A stretch of 64,000 nucleotides of DNA from Phreatobacter sp. GTDB taxonomy: Bacteria; Pseudomonadota; Alphaproteobacteria; Rhizobiales; Phreatobacteraceae. The translations under genes and the position numbers were made by a program. Below the pieces are notes generated by a model that saw only the letters and a program-made list of their open reading frames with translations, had not been told where the DNA came from and did no database searches. Location: NCBI RefSeq assembly GCF_016793595.1, contig NZ_JAEULY010000002.1, positions 124,001 through 188,000 of the forward strand. Reading direction: 5' to 3'. Positions 44,275 through 52,970 of this stretch are shown here, piece after piece. The number at the start of each line of letters is the position of its first letter. Positions within the stretch are counted from its first letter, which is position 1.

Positions 44275-45075
44275 TCAAGCGTCTGCGACTGCCCGGATAA
44301 TGTCCGCGACCGCCTGCGGATGACTGTCGAGCATGCCGTGATCGGCACCCTCGATCACCGAGGTCCGGCTATCGGGCAGCAGACGGGAAAGGGCCGCGAT
44401 GATGGCCGGCGCGACCGGCGGGCTCTTCGAGCCATAAGCCAACGATACGGGGCAGCCGATGGCCCGCAGATCGCCGGCCGCGACGGATTCCGAGAACGAT
44501 GACGAGACGTCCCTTGCATTGCGTGGGGCGGCGGACCGGAGATAGGCCCGAACCGGATCGGGAAGACGCGCGAAAGCGCCGGATCCCGACCAGAAATCGA
44601 TCATCCGGCCGATAGCGTCAGGCTCTCCCGAGGCGACACGCGAGACGTATTCGGCAAAGAACCTGCTGGCGCCCCCCAGCACCGCCGCGTCCCCCTGCAA
44701 TTCCAGGGCGCGGAAGAAGACCGGCTCGAAAACGGCGAGGCCCGCGAGCCGGCGAGGCTGTTTCGCGGCAACGTGCAACGAGACATTGCCGCCATAGGAA
44801 TGGCCGGCGAGGAGTAGCGGCTCGTTCACCGTCTCAGCCAGCGCCGCGACCGCTTCCGCCATGGCGGCGGTGCTGCTCCGGTCGGGCGGCAGGGCGGACG
44901 ATGCGCCATAGCCCGGCAGGTCGGGAACGAGAATGCGGTAGCCTTCGCCGATCTTGCCGAGAACGCGGTTCCATGCGCGCGCCTCGCCCGGCGAACCATG
45001 GACGAGCAGCAGCGGCCGTCCGCTGCCGGTCTCCGTGTAGTTCAGTTCCCCCCCGGCGAATGCGATCTTCGGCAT
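44275..45075 (-). CDS. alpha/beta hydrolase
   Basis: 266 residues from the ATG at 45075 (GGGAG upstream; a TTG at 45081 is in frame). Oxyanion region LLLVHGSPGEARAW, nucleophile elbow AGHSYGGNVS (Ser), acid in the SLAYGSKSPPVAP region, His in EGADHGMLDSHP. No signal peptide. Related to epoxide-hydrolase/esterase-like proteins; substrate unknown. It ends 48 bp from the convergent MATE gene and follows the thioesterase gene by 22 bp, so the two minus-strand genes form an operon. Confidence 0.85.
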   Translation of the reverse strand: MPKIAFAGGELNYTETGSGRPLLLVHGSPGEARAWNRVLGKIGEGYRILVPDLPGYGASSALPPDRSSTAAMAEAVAALAETVNEPLLLAGHSYGGNVSLHVAAKQPRRLAGLAVFEPVFFRALELQGDAAVLGGASRFFAEYVSRVASGEPDAIGRMIDFWSGSGAFARLPDPVRAYLRSAAPRNARDVSSSFSESVAAGDLRAIGCPVSLAYGSKSPPVAPAIIAALSRLLPDSRTSVIEGADHGMLDSHPQAVADIIRAVADA

Positions 45076-45097
45076 CTGCAACTCTCCCTGTCGAAGC

Positions 45098-45580
45098 TCA
45101 ACGCGCGCCGAGGATCATGATCGTGGATGTCCCGTGCGCGAGCACCTTGCCGGCGGCGTCCTTCACCTCGGCATGGGCCGACATGATCTGGCGGCCGGCG
45201 GCGACCACGCGCGCCTCCGCTCTCACGCGACCGGTGTCCCTGGTGATCGGCCGCGAGAAATTGCCCTTGGTCTCGACCGTCGTGTAGCCGGTTCCGGCCG
45301 GCAGCAGCGTATGCGCGGCGCAGGCGGTGACGCTGTCGATCAGGGTGAGCGCCCAGCCGCCGTGCACGCCGCCCATGGGATTGAGGAGATGCGGCCTGGG
45401 CTCGCCCTCGAAAGCGGCGAAGCCATCGCCAACCTCCGCCAGCCAGAACGACAGCGTTTCCGAGATCGGCGCCTGCGGCAGGCGGCCGTCGATGATCGCC
45501 TGCAGCACGGCCTTGCCGGCCATCGGCGCGACCTCGGCCGGGGAGGCGAGACCATAGCGGAGCGAGGCCGGTTCAAGCAT
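45098..45580 (-). CDS. PaaI-type hotdog thioesterase
   Basis: 160 residues; start 45580 with AGAG upstream. The hotdog motif NPMGGVHGGWALTLIDSVTA (HGG box) and YTTVETKGNFSRPI match the PaaI/YdiI group, which hydrolyses aromatic or acyl-CoA thioesters. It is divergent from MarR-2 across 44 bp filled with operator repeats, so it is almost certainly controlled by that regulator, together with the downstream hydrolase. Confidence 0.87.
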   Translation of the reverse strand: MLEPASLRYGLASPAEVAPMAGKAVLQAIIDGRLPQAPISETLSFWLAEVGDGFAAFEGEPRPHLLNPMGGVHGGWALTLIDSVTACAAHTLLPAGTGYTTVETKGNFSRPITRDTGRVRAEARVVAAGRQIMSAHAEVKDAAGKVLAHGTSTIMILGAR

Positions 45581-45593
45581 GGATGACTCTTTA

Positions 45594-45620
45594 TTTGTAG
45601 ATACAAATATTGTAGATACA
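45594..45620. promoter_or_regulatory. twin operator between thioesterase and marR-2
   Basis: TTTGTA-GA-TACAAA (45594-45607) is a near-perfect dyad. The 11-mer TTGTAGATACA occurs at 45595-45605 and again at 45610-45620, offset 15 bp. The second unit ends four bases before the MarR-2 start codon. Confidence 0.7.
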
Positions 45621-45624
45621 TACA

Positions 45625-46089
45625 ATGGCTGCCACGACCCGACAAGCCCGCAAATCGCTTCGCTCCGACGCCCGCGGGGCGATGACGTCCTGCGCCGGCT
45701 GGAACAGCCGTCTGGCGGCGCGGCGGATTACCGGATTTCTCGAAGACCGGATGATGACCTCACCCGTGGAACTCACGCAGTTCTGGCTGATGGCGCAGAT
45801 CGCGGCGGCCGATGACGACAGCCTTGGCGCCCTGGCGATCCGGATGGGGCTCGACCAGTCGAGCCTGTCGCGCAATCTTCAGCTTCTGGAACGTGCCGGC
45901 CTCGTCGAGATCGCGCTGGTCGAGGGCGACCGGCGCCGGCGCATGGTGTGGCTGACCGAGAAGGGCGCGCGCGCGCTCGAGGAGGCGATGCCGGTCTGGC
46001 GCAAGGCGCATGAGGCCCTGATGGAGCGCGTGCCGCCCGATCTCGCCGCGGCTTTCGCCGATGTCGCAGGTTTGCTCGGCGGCGATTGA
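45625..46089 (+). CDS. MarR family regulator 2
   Basis: 154 residues from the ATG at 45625; there is no ribosome site, because the operator reaches almost to the start, so either the mRNA is leaderless or translation begins lower (for example 45682). Winged helix [40 protein letters not shown], wing [13 protein letters not shown]. It probably represses the divergent thioesterase-hydrolase pair and itself, responding to an aromatic acid or CoA thioester (inference). The MAPEG gene follows by 54 bp. Confidence 0.85.
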   Translation: MAATTRQARKSLRSDARGAMTSCAGWNSRLAARRITGFLEDRMMTSPVELTQFWLMAQIAAADDDSLGALAIRMGLDQSSLSRNLQLLERAGLVEIALVEGDRRRRMVWLTEKGARALEEAMPVWRKAHEALMERVPPDLAAAFADVAGLLGGD

Positions 46090-46143
46090 GCCGTCCGATC
46101 AGGAGAGCCGGGCGAGAGCCGGCGAGGAGAGGGAGACAGACGC

Positions 46144-46530
46144 ATGTCCATGGATCTGAAGCTGCTGGTCTGGTCGGCCGCATTGACGTTTCTGCAGGTC
46201 GTCATCGCAGCGGGGCTCGCCAATATGCAGATCGGCCTGCCGGCGCTGGCGGGTAACCGCGAAGGGCTGCCGGCGCTGACGGGCATGGCCGGGCGGGCGA
46301 AGCGCGCCCATGCCAACATGCTGGAGAGCCTCGTTCTGTTCGCCGTGCTGGTGCTCGTCGCGCACGTCGCGGGCCGCGCCAATGCGACCACTGCGCTCGG
46401 CGCGCAGCTCTTCTTCTGGGCTCGCATCGCCTATGCGGGGCTCTATCTCGCGGGAATTCCGTGGGTCAGGACGGGTGCCTGGGCCGTATCGATTCTCGGC
46501 CTTGTGCTGATCTTCCTCCAGCTTCTCTGA
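46144..46530 (+). CDS. MAPEG family membrane protein
   Basis: 128 residues, four membrane helices, e.g. [20 protein letters not shown] and [20 protein letters not shown]. The segment [17 protein letters not shown] and the R-x-x-Y/YAG pattern are typical of the bacterial MAPEG (glutathione/eicosanoid-related) family. GGAGAGGGAG precedes the start. Bacterial members are poorly known; some conjugate glutathione. Last gene of the insert before pal. Confidence 0.85.
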   Translation: MSMDLKLLVWSAALTFLQVVIAAGLANMQIGLPALAGNREGLPALTGMAGRAKRAHANMLESLVLFAVLVLVAHVAGRANATTALGAQLFFWARIAYAGLYLAGIPWVRTGAWAVSILGLVLIFLQLL

Positions 46531-46543
46531 CAGTTGACGCGGA

Positions 46544-46571
46544 CCGCCTGTGACATTCGCGCCACAGGCGG
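46544..46571 (+). terminator. GC-rich hairpin after MAPEG gene
   Basis: CCGCCTGTG / CACAGGCGG with a 10-nt loop, 14 bp past the stop; no T-run. Confidence 0.45.
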
Positions 46572-46727
46572 CAGCAACCTGACGGAGTACGTCAGCCTCC
46601 ATCGACGCGCCACCCGGCTGCCACAGTCTCGTCACGCTGCCCGGCGATCCCGGACCCCCGTCGCGACGCCATCAGATCTGGCGGCGTGACCGGGCCGGCA
46701 TTCCATTTACCGATGGTTGACCATCCC

Positions 46728-46779
46728 GGTGATTGGTCGGGCGGCGAGACGTTTACGCCTCACCGCCCGACCAATCGCC
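46728..46779. repeat. long inverted repeat upstream of pal
   Basis: gattggtcgggcgg (46731-46744) and ccgcccgaccaatc (46763-46776) match perfectly over 14 bp. Counting flanks, about 23 bp pair with three imperfections, around a short AT-richer loop. It is 160-200 bp before pal and has no T-run. Confidence 0.7.
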
Positions 46780-46935
46780 AATAACCAAACCAATTCAGGA
46801 CGTTGCAGACCGAACCATTTGTCATCCAGCACGCATTCGTGAGCCGCATGGCGCGATTGCGAACCACTTCGGGAAGGATCGTTTAACCCACTTCCCCGTA
46901 GATGGACGGCAATGTTTCAGGTCAAGGAGACCATT

Positions 46936-47433
46936 ATGCTGACCATGGCTCTGGGCCGCAAAATGAAGTTTGCTGCCATCATGGCTTTCGGCCTCGCGCT
47001 TGGCGCCTGTGCCCAGAACCCCACCAACCAGGCTGGCGCCGGCGGCGCTGGTGCCGCCACCCCCGGCAGCCCGCAGGATTTCGTCGTCAATGTCGGCGAC
47101 CGCGTCTTCTTCGAGACCGATTCCTCGGAGCTGACCACGCAGGCCCGCGCCACGCTCGACAAGCAGTCGGTCTGGCTGAACCAGTACAACCGCTACGGCT
47201 TCACGGTCGAAGGCCATGCCGACGAGCGCGGCACCCGCGAGTACAACATCGCCCTCGGCGCCCGCCGCGCCCAGACGGTGCGGGACTATCTCGCCGCCCG
47301 CGGCATCTCGACCTCGCGCATCCGCACCATTTCCTACGGCAAGGAGCGTCCGGTCGCGGTCTGCGACGACATTTCCTGCTGGTCGCAGAATCGCCGGTCG
47401 GTGACCGTGCTGTCCGGCGGCGCGGGCTCCTGA
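46936..47433 (+). CDS. pal: peptidoglycan-associated lipoprotein Pal
   Basis: 165 residues; ATG 46936 with AAGGAG six bases upstream (an earlier ATG at 46912 is rejected). Lipobox LGAC at about residues 23-26 (FGLALGACAQ). C-terminal OmpA-like domain: RVFFETDSSELTTQA, GHADERGTREYNIALGARRA, with the conserved Asp and Arg that bind diaminopimelate. It anchors the outer membrane to peptidoglycan and partners with TolB. It stands 6.1 kb from tolB instead of next to it. Confidence 0.96.
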   Translation: MLTMALGRKMKFAAIMAFGLALGACAQNPTNQAGAGGAGAATPGSPQDFVVNVGDRVFFETDSSELTTQARATLDKQSVWLNQYNRYGFTVEGHADERGTREYNIALGARRAQTVRDYLAARGISTSRIRTISYGKERPVAVCDDISCWSQNRRSVTVLSGGAGS

Positions 47434-47459
47434 TCCACTCGATTGCAGCATGGATCAAG

Positions 47460-47489
47460 CGGCGCCCGGGAGGACCGGGCGCCGTTTTT
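47460..47489 (+). terminator. Rho-independent terminator of pal
   Basis: Perfect 10-bp stem CGGCGCCCGG / CCGGGCGCCG, loop of five, followed by TTTTT. 27 bp after the pal stop. Confidence 0.92.
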
Positions 47490-47559
47490 GCTTGAAATGG
47501 GCCGAAATCTTGCCCAACTCCACCGCTGAATTTCCGATGCTGAGGGCTGAAGGGACGAC

Positions 47560-48507
47560 ATGATGATCGGCAGAACGATCAGGATCTGGCTGCGGATCGA
47601 GGTGGCGGCGATGATCGCCGCGGCGGGCATCCTGCTCGTTGCGTCGAACATGCCCTCGCGGGCGCAGTCGGCGGCCGAGTTCATGGACCGCATCCAGCGC
47701 ATGGAAGCGCAGATCCGCTCGCTGAACGGCCAGCTCGAACAGTCGCAGTTCCGTGTGCGCCAGCTCGAGGAACAGCAGCGCCGCATGCAGGCGGATATCG
47801 AGTTTCGCCTCAACGAACTGGAAGGCGCGCGCGGCGGCGCGCGACCCGGGCAGCGCCCCCAGCCGCAGCAACAGCAGCCGCCGCAGCGTCGCAGCGATGC
47901 CTTCGACCCGAGCCAGCAGCAGACCGGGCCCGGCGCGCCGCGCGACCTCGGCGCGACGCCGCCCGGTGCCAATGCCGCTCCGCCGCGCTCGGCGGGGACC
48001 GCAGGACCTGGCGGGGCAGGGCCGCTCGACCTCGGCCAGTTGTCGGGGCAGGCGGCGGCCGATCCCTCGCTGGAGCCCGGCGTGCCGCGCACCGGTTCGA
48101 CCGGCACGCAGCCGATCATCGCCGCCTCGCCACGCGACGAGTACAATGCCGCCATCGCCCTCCTGAACCGGCGCGACTACGAGCAGGCCGAGATCGCCCT
48201 GCGCGGCTTCCTGCAGAACCACCCGCGCGACCGCATGGTGGGCGATGCAACCCACCAGCTCGGCGAAGCCATGTACCAGCGCCGCCAGTACCGCGAGGCG
48301 GCGGAACAGTTCCTGAAGGTCTCCACCGACTATCCGCGCGCCGGCCGCGCGCCCTCGAGCCTGCTGCGCCTCGGTCAGTCGCTGAACGCCCTTGGCGAGC
48401 GTGAGGCGGCCTGCGCCGCCTATGCGGAGTTCAACCGCAAATATCCGAACGCCAACCAGCCGACCCGGACGGCGGTCGCCAGCGAGCAGCGTCGTGCAAG
48501 CTGCTGA
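47560..48507 (+). CDS. cpoB: cell-division coordinator CpoB (YbgF)
   Basis: 315 residues. Signal peptide (MIAAAGILLVASNMPSRAQ), then an N-terminal trimeric coiled coil (about 40-85), a Pro/Gln-rich linker (about 90-195) and C-terminal TPR repeats (YNAAIALLNRRDYEQAEIAL; GDATHQLGEAMYQRRQYREA; PRAGRAPSSLLRLGQSLNAL). CpoB/YbgF couples Tol-Pal with peptidoglycan synthesis at the septum. Despite the terminator after pal it keeps the conserved order. Its end overlaps the tilS start. Confidence 0.93.
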   Translation: MMIGRTIRIWLRIEVAAMIAAAGILLVASNMPSRAQSAAEFMDRIQRMEAQIRSLNGQLEQSQFRVRQLEEQQRRMQADIEFRLNELEGARGGARPGQRPQPQQQQPPQRRSDAFDPSQQQTGPGAPRDLGATPPGANAAPPRSAGTAGPGGAGPLDLGQLSGQAAADPSLEPGVPRTGSTGTQPIIAASPRDEYNAAIALLNRRDYEQAEIALRGFLQNHPRDRMVGDATHQLGEAMYQRRQYREAAEQFLKVSTDYPRAGRAPSSLLRLGQSLNALGEREAACAAYAEFNRKYPNANQPTRTAVASEQRRASC

Positions 48508-49531
48508 GGTCGAGGCCGCGCCCTCCCTCTCCGACGTCGAGCTTTCGGACCTTCTCGACCGTTTCTCATCCTATCCGGCCCTGGTTCTCGCTGTGTCCGG
48601 CGGCCCGGACTCCTTCGGCATGCTGGCCGCCTTCGCGCGCTGGCGCGCGGGCGAGGGCCCGGCCCTTCATGTCGCGACCGTCGATCATGGGCTGAGGCCC
48701 GAGGCGGCAGACGAATGCGCGGCAGTCGTGGCCGCGGCGGAACGGCTCGGCATTGCCGTGGCGAAGCTCGACTGGCTGGGCGACAAGCCATCGGCCGGCT
48801 TGCAGGAGGCGGCCCGGCAGGCGCGCTATCGCCTGCTTGCCGACCATGCGCGGCGGGTCGGTGCGCCGGCCATCGTCGTGGCGCATACCCTGTCGGATCA
48901 GGCCGAGACCGTGCTGATGCGGCTTGCGCGCGGGTCCGGTCCGCTCGGGCTCAAGGGCATGGCGGCGACCAGCCGCCGCGAGGGTGTCGAGATCGCCCGG
49001 CCGTTCCTGTGGGTGACGGGCGCGCGCCTCGCCGCGACCGCCCGCGCGTCCGGGCTCGACCCCATCGCCGACCCGTCCAACGCCGATGATCGCTTTGCCC
49101 GCGTGCGCATGCGCCGCCTGATGGCCCTGCTCGAACCGGAAGGCCTGGACGCGGAGCGGCTCGCGGTGCTCGCGGGACGGATGCAGATGCTCGACGAGGC
49201 GCTCGCCCGGCAGGCCGAGCTGCTCGCGGATGCCTGCGCGCAGCCCTCCGTCGCGCCGGGGACGCGCGTGTTCGACGGCTCCGGCTGGCTGTCGGAGCCC
49301 TTCGCCGCCGTTCAGGCGCTGCTGGCGCGCGCCATTGCCGATACGGGCGACACTGTGATCGCCGAGCGGCTGGAGGCCCTCGAGGCGCTCACCGGCGCGG
49401 TGCTGATGGCGGTCGCCGGCGGATCGGCCCATCGCGAGACGCTGCGCGGCGCGGCCGTGCAGGTCACGGCGGGGGGGCGCGTCATCGTGGCGCGGGAGCC
49501 GGCGCGCCGGCCGCCGAGCCTCACCGGCTGA
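48494..49531 (+). CDS. tilS: tRNA(Ile)-lysidine synthetase TilS
   Basis: 345 residues from the GTG at 48494, overlapping the cpoB stop by 14 bp. PP-loop AVSGGPDSFGML near residue 38 binds ATP. The N-type ATPase domain includes VAHTLSDQAETVLMRLARGSG and IADPSNADDRFARVR. It modifies C34 of the minor isoleucine tRNA to lysidine; it is essential for AUA decoding. The extra C-terminal domain of long TilS forms is reduced here. Confidence 0.93.
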   Translation: MQAAEVEAAPSLSDVELSDLLDRFSSYPALVLAVSGGPDSFGMLAAFARWRAGEGPALHVATVDHGLRPEAADECAAVVAAAERLGIAVAKLDWLGDKPSAGLQEAARQARYRLLADHARRVGAPAIVVAHTLSDQAETVLMRLARGSGPLGLKGMAATSRREGVEIARPFLWVTGARLAATARASGLDPIADPSNADDRFARVRMRRLMALLEPEGLDAERLAVLAGRMQMLDEALARQAELLADACAQPSVAPGTRVFDGSGWLSEPFAAVQALLARAIADTGDTVIAERLEALEALTGAVLMAVAGGSAHRETLRGAAVQVTAGGRVIVAREPARRPPSLTG

Positions 49532-49755
49532 GGTTTTTGTCCGAATCCGGCCCGAAACCTGCGCCGGTGGCGGCGTGGCAGGCCTGCCATCGCGGAAACC
49601 AAACCGGCGGAAATACTAGTCCTTTGGTGGGCGGTTCTTGGCAAGGCGGTGCCCGACGCCTACATTGGGGCTCTACGGGTTATGCCGCATGACGCCCGAT
49701 TTCGCGCGCCCTACCGGCGCCACGCGCGCGGCGATACCCTGGGGATGGACAAGCG

Positions 49756-51675
<1,920 letters not shown>

Positions 51676-51743
51676 TGCGGCTTGCTTGAGAATGCGCGAA
51701 GGGCGGGCCACAGTGCCCGTCCTTTGTCGTTTCTGGCCCCGCC

Positions 51744-52862
51744 ATGACCATCACGTCAGTCGAGCCCTTCATCCTGCACGTGCCCGTTACCGGCTCGTCC
51801 ATCTCGGATTCGACCCATACGTTGTCGCATTGGGGTGTCGTCGGCTGCCGCATCCACACTGACGACGGGCGGGTCGGCACCGGTTTCACCGGCACCCATG
51901 CCCATCTCGCCGGCGACCGGCTGGTCACGGACTGCATCGCCACCTGCTATGCGGGCCTGCTGGTCGGCGAGGACGAGGCCGACGTCACGCGGCTCTGGCA
52001 GAAACTCGCGCGCCATCCGCCGGTGCAATGGATAGGGCGGGCCGGCGTCACGCATATCGCGCTCGGCGCCGTCGACATCGCCCTGTGGGATCTCAAGGCG
52101 CAGCAGGCGGGGCAGCCGCTCTGGAAACTGCTCGGCGGCGCGACCTCCGACAGGGTGACGGCCTACAACACCGATATTGGCTGGCTCTCCATTCCCGACG
52201 ACGAGCTGATCGCCGGCTCACGGCGGGTGGTCGAGGAAGAGGGCTTCCGGGGCGTCAAGATCAAGGTCGGCTCGGCCGATATCGTGCGCGACCTGAAGCG
52301 CCTCGCGGCGGTGCGGCACGCCATCGGCCCGCATGTCACCATGGCCATCGACGCCAACGGCCGCTGGGATCTGCCGACGTGTTTGCGCTTCTGCCGCGGG
52401 GCCGAGGGTCTCGACATCCTCTGGTTCGAGGAGCCGCTCTGGTACGACGACGTGGCAGGGCATGTGCGGCTCGCCGCGCAGGGCGGCATTCCGGTCGCGC
52501 TGGGCGAGCAGCTCTATACGGCCGAGGCCTTCGCGGACTTCATCGCGCGCGGCGCGCTGCACTACGTCCAGCCTGACGTGACGCGCCTCGCCGGCGTCAC
52601 CGAGTATATCCGCGTCGCGGAGGCGGCCCATGCCGCGCGCCTGCCGGTGGTCGCCCATGCCGGCGATATGAGCCAGGTCCATGCGCATCTCGCCTTCTGG
52701 CATCCGGCGACGACCATGCTGGAATATATCCCGTGGATCCGAACCTGTTTCGCCGAGCCGGTCACTGTGACTGACGGCGACGTGGTCCGTCCCGAGCAGC
52801 CCGGCGCGGGGACGGCGGTGACGCCGGAAGCCTTCGCGCGCTTCGCCAAATCGCTGTGCTGA
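51744..52862 (+). CDS. mandelate racemase/muconate lactonizing enzyme family (enolase superfamily)
   Basis: 372 residues. The KxK general-base motif is in GVKIKVGS, the metal ligands are in AIDANGRWD (Asp), LWFEEPLW (Glu) and ALGEQLY (Glu), and a His base may be in VVAHAGDM. These place it in the MR subgroup, which abstracts the alpha proton of a carboxylate; sugar-acid dehydratases are common members. The exact substrate is unknown. It follows ftsH by 69 bp in the same direction. Confidence 0.9.
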   Translation: MTITSVEPFILHVPVTGSSISDSTHTLSHWGVVGCRIHTDDGRVGTGFTGTHAHLAGDRLVTDCIATCYAGLLVGEDEADVTRLWQKLARHPPVQWIGRAGVTHIALGAVDIALWDLKAQQAGQPLWKLLGGATSDRVTAYNTDIGWLSIPDDELIAGSRRVVEEEGFRGVKIKVGSADIVRDLKRLAAVRHAIGPHVTMAIDANGRWDLPTCLRFCRGAEGLDILWFEEPLWYDDVAGHVRLAAQGGIPVALGEQLYTAEAFADFIARGALHYVQPDVTRLAGVTEYIRVAEAAHAARLPVVAHAGDMSQVHAHLAFWHPATTMLEYIPWIRTCFAEPVTVTDGDVVRPEQPGAGTAVTPEAFARFAKSLC

Positions 52863-52970
52863 CGGGGGAAATCGGCGCTCCGGCCTTGCCCGGACGCTAT
52901 CCGGGCGGCTAAGTCTTGGCGGTAAGACAGTTGCGCGCGCCGCATTGGCGCCACAAGCGGGGCCCATGGC

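Larger units (their letters stand above)
46531..46935. other. 405-bp intergenic region before pal
   Basis: Holds a 9-bp GC-rich hairpin (46544-46571) that may end the MAPEG transcript, a long inverted repeat (46728-46779), and the pal promoter. No convincing gene was seen. Confidence 0.5.

Noticed and set aside
40780..46530. The tolB-pal insert as a mobile island
   Set aside because: No transposase, integrase, flanking repeat or tRNA was seen, and base use looks like the surroundings; kept only as a synteny break.
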